Shown here one piece after another: positions 22,755-34,800 of a stretch of DNA of 64,000 nucleotides. The notes under the pieces are model-generated. The model was not told where the DNA came from. It was given only the letters and a program-made list of their open reading frames with translations, and searched no databases. Positions within the stretch are counted from its first letter, which is position 1; each line of letters begins with the position of its first letter. The position numbers were made by a program, and so were the translations under genes. This stretch comes from Diogma glabrata (lineage: Eukaryota > Arthropoda > Insecta > Diptera > Cylindrotomidae), in contig OY856187.1 in assembly GCA_963693315.1 (NCBI GenBank), positions 45,532,235-45,596,234 of the forward strand, read 5' to 3'.

Positions 22755-24067
22755 TAAGCCTTATTGTCTACAAAAAACCCATCCAAGTTATATTTTCTAT
22801 TTCATTGAAACGAATTTTTGAAAAAATCTAAATAATCGACAATGCTATACATATTTTCAAACGTGGCAATTCTGGTACACGTTTAACGTATTTGCATTCA
22901 CTGCGTTATAGTATTTCCAAGGAAAAGGCAACTAAACAGAAATATTAAATAAAATGCATGTAAAATAATGACGTCAATTATTCTCAGTATTTTTCGAGTT
23001 TTCTTTTTAAAGAAATTGACGCCGAATAATCGCGATATTAAGTAAAATTTTGTTTTTGAAGAATGAAAGATAGTTGGATTGCGATCGTATAAACAAAGAA
23101 AATTAAATGTAAACGAAACGTTGTAACGTGAAAATTAAACCGTGTAAATAAAAGTAAAGTGAATTATTTAAATAGTTTAATTTTTAATAAATATAGTTTT
23201 GTGCATTATTTTGGACGCTGTGTTTATACTGGAAGAAATATCTACCGAAATCGGGGAACGAATATTCTTATTCGGGAATGAATACTTAATAAAACTCGAT
23301 GTGTTTACTAACTAATCAGTGATCGAATGCAGAAGGAGATTTGAGAATAACGTTTATCGAATTGAGAGTTAGATCAATTCAAAGTAAGAAAAACATGACA
23401 ATATGTTATAATTTTACGACACAGTATTCTGGTTTATGAATTAGTTTTATAATTAATTTCTAAGTAGAAATTAAAACATTTGTACCATTTTAGTTTCTTT
23501 TCAAAAAACTTTGTTTTTTCTATACGGTGTGCGATAACTTCCAGTTCCACAATAACAAATAGTTCCACAACAATAATGTTCCACAATGTTCCAATAATTT
23601 CACAATAAAAACTAACAAAAATTGTCTTACGCACTGCATCGCGTTATGCATATTGTATATATTCCAACGGTATGAGCCCATCATAATATTAACTCCAGGT
23701 GGAAAAAAAAGTCGCCGCTATTTTATAATGTGACATTCTCCATTATTACTTTTATTACAAACCACACACACCATTATTATTGTTAGTTTATAGAATGTCA
23801 CTTTCTCCATTATTATTTATTCAATAATCACTCCGTTTCTTAGTAAATCTTATAGTAATCTATGTTAAGTAAAATTTCAAGTTAATTAAATTATGTAACT
23901 GCAAAAAATAATAATAAATGAATTTGAGTTAAGCAAATATAGTTTTTTCCTGTGGTAGAAATGTATCTAATAAAACAACAACAATTCAGCACAATATCGT
24001 TTAATTATAAAGTGATTCATGGGTTAGAAACACATGAAAATATAAAATAGTTTGATAGTTAGGGGAT
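22755..24067. other. AT-rich stretch, nothing firm
   Basis: I see no gene. Two similar pieces with gtgacattctccattattac and gtcactttctccattattat lie at about 23733 and 23808 and may be a decayed short duplication. Confidence 0.4.
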
Positions 24068-24359
24068 ATGACTTTTACTTAGGCGCCAAGATTTTTTGTT
24101 TTATTTGATAAATAATCACTCACTGAAGCGAATAAAACCGAAACGAGTTGTATCGGAGACCCGGGATCGAAGATACAACCCTTTTTTAAATTACAAAATC
24201 CATACAAAATTGCACTGTTTTGACAATAATTTTTTTAATTTTTGCTTTATTTCCTATGTACTTATAAGATAAACGATCAAAACTGTCCCTTTTACTAAAT
24301 TTTCTTAATTTACGATAAAAATAATAAAAAAAATCCACTTGCGCCTAAGTTAAAGTCAT
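24068..24359. mobile_element. Small MITE-like element, about 292 bp
   Basis: Terminal inverted repeats of about 23 bp, atgacttttacttaggcgcc at the left and its near complement at the right, enclose AT-rich non-coding DNA. Target duplication is not clear. Confidence 0.6.
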
Positions 24360-26326
24360 CTTGCCGATAGTTCTATACTTCTTTGGACTGCTTATTTGTT
24401 TGATTTTTTAGGAATAATTTTCCATTTACATGGTTTGCATTCAAATACATTCAAACTTCTAAAGCATAGGATTGTTCACTTACAACAACTAGGGAAAGGA
24501 TTAGGTAGTAGTTTATCGATTCAGTACGCCATTGGATGTTATTCGTTTTTAAGTATTCCTAATCATAGTTGCTCAAGGAATGTTATATTGGTATCTAAAG
24601 AAAATATTTATCAATGTTTATATATACTACGTAACATAACATATAGGACAATTTCATCACCAACATAAATAAGCTGGACAACGCCACTATCTAGCAGTAA
24701 TAAAACTGTTTGGAAAACTTAGCATCTACTAAAACGGTTCTGCCGAAAACTAAAAACATTTTCAACATAACAGTCTTCTTTTAAAAACTGTATATAAAAC
24801 TTTAACACAAACCAAATTCTTGGTACCTCAAAGTTTCATATGTTGACCCTTCATATTTTGAATATGTTAGTAATTTTCGAAAGTATTTTTTGTTTTCCTG
24901 TTACCAACTATAAATATGTAGTATATAAATCAAAATAACGCAATAACAATAATTTGGTAACAACGACTTAGACCACTAGATTATGCAGAAAAATATTGTA
25001 AAACAATTTAAAAAAAAAGTTCCATGGAGAAATTTTAAAGATTATTCTCGATTCGCTCTTTCAACATATTTGAATGAATCGATGTATGCACATATGTACA
25101 TTTATTTATGGTAGTAATACTAACCACAGTAAATATGTATTTATATTATCCGGCAGAGACAAACAAAATAAAAGAATGAATCATTCAATAAAAAAACGAA
25201 TGATAATACACACATCTACACAAGAAACCCATGTATCAATCATTTGTTTGTCTGCCTGTGCCGGATGGTATAAACATATTTAAAAAGTTTTATCAACAAA
25301 ACAAATACAGTCAACAACATTGAATCTAAAATATAAACAGAGAAAGTGATTCCCAAAATAGAGCATATATAAGAACTTTATCTCTGGACTTTATAATATG
25401 AAATGATAAAACAATCAAGTGGTAGTGTAGTGCATTTCATATCAAATATATTATACTTTACGTGGAATTACGTTTGTGCCGATTAGCACGAATTGAAGTA
25501 CTGATAAAAATCAATATTTTAAAAAACAAATTAATACAATTGGAACTAACTTATCACTTACCTTAGAACACAAAGAAGTATTGAAAGTTTTACTTCAAAA
25601 TGTTTTCATAGTTTGACAATTTGGTTTAAAATTTTTGTTTTTTTTTTTTGTGTTAGTATGTTAAATTTAATATAGCAGAATAATAATTCAGTTTCTTACA
25701 TATGTAAGTTTTTTTTTATATTTTATTGGTTTTTGTTATTATTAAAGTATCTATTCAGATTAGGGGACTCCCCAACCATATTTTATGGTTCTGTTATACC
25801 AAGTTGTTTTTTGATTTGTTGTATTTAGTTTATTAGTATTTTATTCGAGCAGTTGTTTTTAATTTTTGGAAAAAAATTATCGACCGCAAAATTAATTAAC
25901 ATATATATATAATTAATCAATTCTATTATCGTATCAAGATAATTTATTTATTCATAGTGAACGAGACTCATTAAAGAATATATTATTTTTTTATTTATCA
26001 TTTTGTCATAAACTATTAACATTGTATTATTTTTGGTTATTAAGTGTCTCAAGTAACACCACACGTCTTAAGTAGACTGTATTGGTCATTTTTAGCCACA
26101 TTCATTAGCCGCAACTTAAAAATTTAAGTCATAAAACCGTGTTTCAAAACATTAGTAAAAAACCAGAATCCAGACTTTTCTAGACTTTTTAGACTATTTT
26201 TTAGAAAAGACAATTTTTATAAAATCCACTCTGTCAACAAAACCCCCTATATAAGCCTTATTCATATTTTAGCAAAACTAAAATCGTGAACTTGTAGCGC
26301 CATTTTGAAACTAAAGGCTTGAAACC
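24360..26326. other. AT-rich stretch, nothing recognised
   Basis: I see no supported gene. The 90-codon frame at 24396-24668 has no known motif. Confidence 0.4.
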
Positions 26327-26423
26327 ACATACAACAGAAACAGAATTCCATACAAATTTTACAGAAACCGAATTTTTATCTGTAAAATTTGTATGAAATT
26401 CGGTTTCTGTTTCTGTTGTATGT
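26327..26423. repeat. 97-bp inverted repeat (hairpin)
   Basis: The arm acatacaacagaaacagaat and the continuation ccatacaaattttacag are mirrored on the right up to ttgtatgt. The right arm carries one extra copy of a cggtttct segment. Confidence 0.7.
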
Positions 26424-26592
26424 GAATGCCCGGCTTAAAACTCTATAAAAAAACATCAAAAAATGTTTAACGCCATCTGGAAAAATAAAACTCCATATAA
26501 AAAAAATTCAAAAAAATTTAATCAAAAACACTAATGCAATTTTTTGCATATGGCAATGTTCATTGTTTTTTTAATATGACGTCAATGAATCA

Positions 26593-28260
26593 GGCTTGAA
26601 GAATATATGAGGTTTTGGCTCTGCCTGAAGTATGAACATCTTTTAGTTACATTTTTTTTGAAAAAACACACTAACAGCGAGACGGGTAAAATTCTTACTC
26701 TGATCGCACTATGTAGTTTCGGACAAAACGAAATAGGATCAAAAGCAAATTGACATGGTTGTTTGGTGCTGTGCGTCGGTGGAAAAATACGTAAATATTG
26801 AAATTATACAACATAGAATTATAAATAGAACAAGCAGGTGGATTTATAATAAAATATTTTTATATTAAAATATTTTAATATATGAATTGACATTCATATA
26901 TTAAAATATTTAGCTTGTGTGGTTGGATTACACAGACCTTTAAACAACTCTAAATCCGATATTTTATTAAGAAAGTATGGGTTACATGAACTTTTGGAGT
27001 TGCACTAGATTTTAAACTTTAATATGAATATTTTTTTAATTTTCGTAGCTCCACCAGAGCAATATATTTCATTATTAAAAATTCTAGATCAAATCCGTTT
27101 AAAATTTAAATCATATTCAAATTCATATTTTTTACACAAACTTTTCATAACAAACAATGACTTTATACAATCCCTGTGAATGGGCGTGTCTAACAAAATT
27201 GTTTTCACGTTGTGGTAACCTTACATTTGTGAAATTAAATGTAAAATTAAATTAGAAAATAATTAATTCTGTGACACAAACTTATTGTAAATATATTAAA
27301 AATATATACTAAATTGTTTTTTTATCATTTTTTATCAAAATATCCTTACCTGATATATGTAATTTTAGCAGCAAAATCCTTCGCAATTTTGACTATTTTG
27401 TTACATGTTTGATGCAGCACGCCATTTTTATGAATAAATAACTATGTATATAATCACAATTAATTGTTGTGAAAAAAACCAGTTTAAATACTAATTTGTA
27501 TAAAATTGAATTACAATTCAATATTTTAAGAACAAAATAAGGCTTGAAGAATATATGAGGTTTTGGCTCTGCCTGAAGTATGAACATCTTTTAGTTACAT
27601 TTTTCTTGAAAAAACACACTAACAGCGAGACGGGTAAAATTCTTACTCTGATCGCACTATGTAGTTTCGGACAAAACGAAATAGGATCAAAAGCAAATTG
27701 ACATGGTTGTTTGGTGCTGTGCGTCGGTAGAAAAATACGTAAATATTGAAATTATACAACATAGAATTATAAATAGAACAAGCAGGTGGATTTCCCGCAA
27801 TTATCAACTGAATCCTAACGAAAAAATTAAATCATATTCAAATTCATATTTTTTACACAAACTTTTCATAACAAACAATGACTTTATACAATCCCTGTGA
27901 ATGGGCGTGTCTAACAAAATTGTTTTCACGTTGTGGTAACCTTACATTTGTGAAATTAAATGTAAAATTAAATTAGAAAATAATTAATTCTGTGACACAA
28001 ACTTATTGTAAATATATTAAAAATATATACTAAATTGTTTTTTTATCATTTTTTATCAAAATATCCTTACCTGATATATGTAATTTTAGCAGCAAAATCC
28101 TTCGCAATTTTGACTATTTTGTTACATGTTTTGATGCAGCACGCCATTTTTATGAATAAATAACTATGTATATAATCACAATTAATTGTTGTGAAAAAAA
28201 CCAGTTTAAATACTAATTTGTATAAAATTGAATTACAATTCAATATTTTAAGAACAAAAT
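26593..28260. repeat. Tandem duplication of a LINE-tail-like segment
   Basis: Unit 1 is 26593-27540 and unit 2 is 27541-28260. They are almost identical except that unit 1 has about 262 bp (26846-27107) where unit 2 has about 36 bp. Unit 2 keeps a 65-codon frame (27703-27900) with IEIIQHRIINRTSRW, which resembles the end of LINE ORF2 proteins. Either unit 1 gained sequence or unit 2 lost it after the duplication. Confidence 0.8.
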
Positions 28261-28592
28261 ACAGAAAAAACTCTTTAGTTTGTTTTGAAATACGACGTAA
28301 ACAAATGAAATGACATTGACAGTAAGTGGCAACCTAACGAATACATTAAAAAAAACTACTTCACCGATCATTTGTGTACGTACACGAAGCGATACTTCCT
28401 TATATATTTATTCAATGGTTTAGGTTTAACTTTGTATTAAAATCTATGAAAGGAGGTCCCAAATCTGAATAGTTACCAATTTATGTCAAGTAAATATTTT
28501 TAAAATATTTCGAATTAAATCATAAAACACAGATTGGAAAATTAATTTAGAATTTCTTTTTATTCAAGATAAATGGTTTGTGATTTCTGCAA

Positions 28593-30457
28593 ATGTCAAA
28601 TAAGAAAAATAAATTCAAAGATGAATACATTAACCAGTTTCCAGGTATAACAAATGGAAAACTCGAAAACACAGCATATTGTATGATTTGCAATCGTGAT
28701 ATAAATCTTATTCATCGTGGTAGAACACAATTAAGAGATCATGTCGAAAGCAAAAGGCACAAATCTACCAATGCAGCTCAACATAACAGTTCAAAAATTA
28801 CAGATTATTTTTCACCACAGAAGAGCATGGATGAAGATAGAGCGATTGCTAGTGAATTATGTTTTGTATACCATTTTGCTGTACATCATCAATCTTTAAA
28901 TTCTATTAATTGCGTCAATAAACTAATACCAAAGTTTTTCAGTGATTCAGAAATTGCAATGCAGTATTCATCAGATCGACCTACAACCATTGAAATAATC
29001 ACCAAAGTGTTAGCACCATTTTCCCTAGACTTACCAGGAATTGAAAAACTGTTCATGTTTCAGCATAAGTGTTGATATCAATAATTATAAGTCTCAAAAA
29101 TTCTTTCTCTAGCGATTCAATACTTCACAAGAAGTGGAATTAATGTTAAATTACTGAAATTAGAAAGTTTAACTAATGAATCTTCTGAAAATATTTACGA
29201 TTTTTGTATTCAAACCATGAGGGATCTTAAAATTGATTTAGCCAAGTGTATTGGTATATGCAGTGAAAATCCAAATGCAAGATTAACCGAAAGAGAAAAA
29301 TTAAAAGCCAGACGAACGTTTGGACAGCCTCAAATCGATGTAAATACTATTGGTTGTCCGGCACATATTATAAATAAAATTCTATCCAAAGCAGCAGATC
29401 AATTATCATGTGATATTCATCAAATAGTTTCAAAAATATTTTTTTATATTTCCACAAACAACGTAAGAGATGAAAATTTAAAAGAATTTTGTGAGTATGT
29501 GAGTTTGGAACACAAACATTTTTTAACTCATTCAGACACAAAATGGTGTTTACTTTTTACGGGTATAAAACAAATTTTATCTGTATTTGGCACACTTAGG
29601 TCATTTTTCTTACATGAACCAAACGCACCAAAAAGTTTAATAAATTTTTTTAAAAATCCTTTCAGTGAAGCTTATTTTTTGTTTATAGACGCTCTTTATA
29701 TATCAAACAATTTAGAAAATTTAAAAATTGATGAACGTGACAAATCAATTGTTGAAGTTTTTTTGTACTAAAAAGAACGATACAAATAATGGAAGAGAAT
29801 CGGCGTATTGGCTTTATACCAGAATCAGTTAAAGAAATAATGAAGGAAAACAATGAATCAGGCAAATCAAGGGAAAACATTCAATTTAATGACGAATTAT
29901 CACAATTCGAGAAAATAGTTGCAGAACACTTGAAAATTGCTCCATTACAAATATATTCAGATCTGTCTTGGATGACATTAAACGAAAATCCAAATATTTC
30001 TGAAGTAAAATTAACAAATAACAATCTTAAACGTAGAAATGTAGATTTAAACGAAACTAATCTTTACAATCAAATTGTTTATGTTTCCAAAATAGTCGGA
30101 ATAGAAAAACTTAAAGATGCGGCAGCTTGGCATAAAATGTTAGTCACCGAAAAATGGAGCGTTGTTTTCTCACAAATGAATACAAGCACTCCCGATCAAA
30201 AGAGTGATATTTTTAAAATATGCGAATATATTTTTGCAATTCCTGGACATAACGGAAACGTTAAAAGAATTTTCAATCTTTTGGAGAATCCACAAGCCGA
30301 CGAATATAATTTATTAACAATTATAGAACTAGAAAGTCTTATGAAGTGTATCATAAATTTTAAAAACAGAAGCTGCAGTGAAATGCATGATTTATTTATA
30401 ATGAAGCGAACATTAATAAATAAAGTTAAGGAAGTGAAGCAAAGTTTAAAAAGTTAA
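28593..30457 (+). pseudogene. Decayed hAT-type transposase
   Basis: Three open frames trace one protein. Frame 28593-29075 has a BED-type zinc finger: YCMICN, then HVESKRHKS. Frame 29217-29771 has the core region (IGCPAHIINKIL, then HSDTKWCLLF). Frame 29789-30457 has the hAT C-terminal dimerisation region (IFAIPGHNGNVKRIFN, then NLLTIIELESLMKC). Stops near 29075 and 29771 and probable deletions break it. Long relatives of this kind exist both as hAT transposons and as domesticated proteins, but the breaks argue for a dead transposon. I found no convincing terminal repeats. Confidence 0.7.
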
Positions 30458-31685
30458 AATAAAAAAAAAACAAAATGTTTAACTTTAACATTAAAAATTA
30501 CAAATCAATATCACATTTAACAATTCATTCTCAATTCAATAAATCAAATCAAGAGACAACAAATAAATTTTTATTTTATTGTTTTTAAATAAAATCAATC
30601 AAAATCAAATGTGTTTCATTTCAATTTTAGGTACACATTACAATTTACACTCGAAATAGGAATAAAATCTCACGTTACAATGGCGCCCAGTTTTTACATA
30701 TGATCTTAGAACTCTCTGTTACAACTTTTCGTTAATTTATGTTAGGAGCTCTTCTGCATAATTGCTTGTACGAACTTTTAGAGCACCCATGGTCATTCAA
30801 TGTTACCAACTAAACAGATTTTCTTACAATCTATTCAATTACCAAAAATTAGTATTTTAGTTTTATCATGTTCAAATAATGCATTATCACTTGGAAAAAG
30901 TTTTGTTACCAACCATTCGATATTTCTCAGGCCCAAAATTTATTTTTCATTTCAAAAGTTTCAACAAAGCTCCGCCCATTTGTATTGGGGTTGTATGATT
31001 TTAACTGTCAACATTCTTTTTATTTTATTGTACTTTTATTTTAATTCTGTTTTAAATGAATTATATTTTGCAATAAAATTGCAAAAGTTTTTTGTTCGAA
31101 AACTTTGAAATTGTTATGGCAGAAGTTCAATATTTAAATTCGAAAATGTCAAAATCTTAAACAAATGTGAGGAGTTCTTTTGATAAATTTTGAATTGAAA
31201 AATCAAAGTGACAGTTTTATGTTCATTATTGAGTACGCAAAATATAGACTTATATTAAATAAAACCAACCAAAATACTTTGATGAAAATATATCGAATTT
31301 ATTTTTAACTTTTATCATTTTTTTCTATCAATAATTTGTGTGTAAAATATCGAAAATATAAATAATCAAAAATAAATCAAATATTCTATCTAAATAAATA
31401 ATCAGGCATTAAAATAATTTTTTTAATCTGAGAATTACATTATATATCGATATCATCATAAATAATATAAATCTAATACCAGTAAGTTCATTAAATAAAA
31501 ATAATTTAAAGAATATAACTTATAATAATTTAGTCTTAAAAGTATATTAGTTTAAGTACATTTTTACTAATTTCGTATTTCACGCACTTTTTTGGTTTTA
31601 ATTGAATTAAGTTACAGGTTAATTTTTGGAAGACTTGTTTTCCCCGTGTCAATAGATTTAAAAGAAAAACAAATTGAAAACCTTT
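30458..31685. other. AT-rich spacer downstream of the carrier gene
   Basis: I see nothing supported here. It probably contains the 3'UTR of the minus-strand carrier gene next to 31686. Confidence 0.4.
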
Positions 31686-31878
31686 TCACGTTTCACCTTC
31701 CTTTATTATTATTCGGCATATTTCGTCATAAAACGCGAAATGAAATGCCGTTGTAAAACCAGCTTTTAATAAACTAGGAACTAAACCTTTATACAATCCT
31801 AACACACCTTCTTCGACTATTGTGTTTTTCATACAGGCGATAAGACCATTACATTGAAAATGAGTTCCAAATGTTTGT
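31686..31878 (-). CDS. SLC25A19: Thiamine pyrophosphate carrier, coding exon 3
   Basis: It follows an acceptor with a long pyrimidine run ending in tcag. It completes the arginine codon and reads QTFGTHFQCNG to the terminal KEGET and TGA. The last transmembrane helix includes SLLKAGFTTAFHFAFYDEI. Confidence 0.9.
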
Positions 31879-34800
31879 CTGAAAAAAAAGAACAAATCTA
31901 TTTCAAATTTTAAATGAAATACCGATAGTTGACCAACCTATGTTCACCAAAACCTTGAATTTGTAATCGTTTTTTTGCTAAGTCCATTGGATACATTAAC
32001 GTCTTTGATGCTACTCCTGTAAAACCTCCCATTAATATCAGTCCGAAATATGGAATATCTTTTTCTGATTTATAACCAGCTACATTTTGAAATATTTCTA
32101 CCAATAATTTATAAAACATAAAATTTGCACCCGTAAGTGGAGCGGTTTGGGTAAGCGCAGGAACCACACCTCGATATAATCCTTTTATACCGTCTCTTTC
32201 TACTATTTTTCTTATACCCTGTTTAAAGAAAAAGTGATAATAAAAATAAATTAGTTCAGACCAAATAATGGTTCACAATTCAAAATTGGGTCACGTGATT
32301 TTAAAATGGATGGAAATTTTATGTTTCTGGACGAAATATCAAATATGTATAACAATTGCAGAATGAAAACCATATTTTTCAAAAACTACAATAATCGATT
32401 TATAAATATCAGAAGACCTACTTTCGTATTCAGGAGCTAATCGTCAATATTAGAAAAATCTGCAAAAAAAAACCAAGATGCTAATGTTTTTTAATCATAG
32501 TGGGTGGGACTTATTAAAGTTTGTTATAATATTTTTTCTAAATTTGTTATGATATCTTTTGGCTGGTCGAATCGTTTCATGTAATTATTTAATATTCGTG
32601 ACCAACCGAATCTTAGTTGCGCTAGAATGCATCTAGTGGTGCGAGGCAATTGGTTTTCTTCTGCAACGACTTGTGGTGGTTTTTCATTCAGAACTCGATT
32701 ATGTACGTAGTTGTTTATTGTTTCTTCTACAGTCGTAGCGTAAAGCTTTTTAAACCACTTCTATACGTAAGCTCATTAATACTCCTGGTTTTTTGATCTT
32801 CTCTAACATCAGTATGATAGAGCTTACCAGTTTTCTTTATGGTTCTAGGTGGTGACGCCATTAACAGGATGTCATTGCATGGATGTTGCTCTTTATGGCA
32901 GGCCCATATGTATTGTTTATATAGCATCTCATTGTGTTCACGGACCGGCAGGATATTATATTCCTCATGTAGGTGGTCTCTATGAGCAGGTGCCATCCAG
33001 TAGCGGTTCTCAAAATTGCGTTTTGTGAGGTTTGCATCTCTTCCAGTGCGTATCAGAAATTTGGGGCGTCCATATTGGTACTGCGTAGTTTAGAATGGAT
33101 CTACCTATAGCTTTGTAAGATGTGATAATTGTGTTTTTGTTCTTGCCCATGAACATCCAGCTAACGCTTTCAATGCATTGTTTCTGCTTTTCAGTCTCGT
33201 GTTCATCTGTTGTGCGTGGGCATTGAATCTTAGTAGTGGAGCACGCTGTCAATGCGGATGTTTAGATTTGAATTCACTTCCTCCGTCCAAGTGGATTTTT
33301 CTGACGATAATATCAGCTTTCTGCTTCTAAACCATTCATTGAGGGCGTTAAGGTATTCGTTTAAGATTTTGGTAAGTTGTTCCGGATTGCTTGCTGTGGC
33401 AAGGACCGTGCAGTCGTCAGCATACGAATTATGATATGATGGTTAAACCTTGGAGGGAGTAGGTAAACTGCTTAGGTAGAGGTTGAAAAGTGATGGACAG
33501 AGAACTCCACCTTGTGGTACCGTTTTCTGAGTGTTCTCATTTTTGATTTTGTATTTCTGTAATCTACATATGTTTGGCGACCTCTTAAGTAGTTACACAA
33601 CGCTTTATTATGCCTGGCAAGTTGGTATTCAGGATGTCATTTAGTAGTGCGGCGAACGACACAGTGTCAAACGCTTTTGATAGATCGGCTTCTCAAGATG
33701 ATCGGGTCTGCGCCACAGTAGTACTCGAAAGAATTTTCGACCAAGAACCATCACAACAATCTCGACGAAAAGAAACATGAAATCTCTGTAAATCCTTTTT
33801 TTTGGATAGGAAGCAGCTGTCACTAACCTCGTGTTGTATAAATCTCCTTTGGTTTATAATAGATTTAGTTAGTAACAATATAGGTTAAGAAATTATTTAA
33901 AAATTTAAATTATCCAAAATCAACAAAATTAATAAATAAAATTAAATTCATTAAATTGTCAATTATGCGAAAATTGCATAAATAATTAAATTCATTAAAT
34001 TGTTAATTATGCGAAAATTGCATACATCAAAATAATTGCACAACTCGAAATATTTAAATAATTTTATTTGACTTGCAAGAAAATTGTTTTTAATGTTTCG
34101 ATTTTCAATTAAAATTAGGCCAAATCATTTTTGTTGATTTTGGGTAATAAAATATCATAAATGATTGGATTTTAGTTTTTTAAGTTGGATTTGAATTTTA
34201 GTTCGTAGACAATAAAGTCGTAATTTTATTTTTGTGTAATTAAGTTAAATTCTAATCAAAGTTTTGAGTTTCTAGTTTTTAATTCTGAAAGTCAAAATAA
34301 TAATTCTAACTTAAAAATAAATATAAAATTATAATAAAAGTTATAATTACAATTATAATTAAAATTATATGAACAATAAATTAATAATAGTTTGAAAATA
34401 ATAGGAAGTGTTTTAGTTCAAAGAACCATCCACAGGTAAGTAACCACAAACACTGTTGGTACAAAAAGTTGAATACAACTTGTACAAATAACATTACACT
34501 AGCTGCTTCAGACTCCTCATAAAGGCCGGCATCGAAACAAATCGAGGACCAACATAGCACTGTGTTGTATGTAAACAAATTCTTAGGGCAAATACAACAT
34601 CCGTCCAGTGCAATGGTTGTAAAGAATGGTGTCACCTCAAAAAGTGCTCAGGTCTTTTACACACAAGCAATGGAGTCCGAACTTCACAGCACCTTGCTGC
34701 CAATTATCTAGTTAACAGACCAACACCTGCATGCAGCCAAACACAGGGTGTATAAACACACATCCGGATACTCCAAGTGATGTGAAAATAATGCAACAAA

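Noticed and set aside
24120..24180. Segment with gagacccgggatcgaagat considered as a tRNA T arm
   Set aside because: No A box or pairing arms at tRNA distances, and it lies inside the small MITE.
24396..24668. 90-codon frame on the plus strand
   Set aside because: No known motif, and the flanks show no promoter or splice signals.
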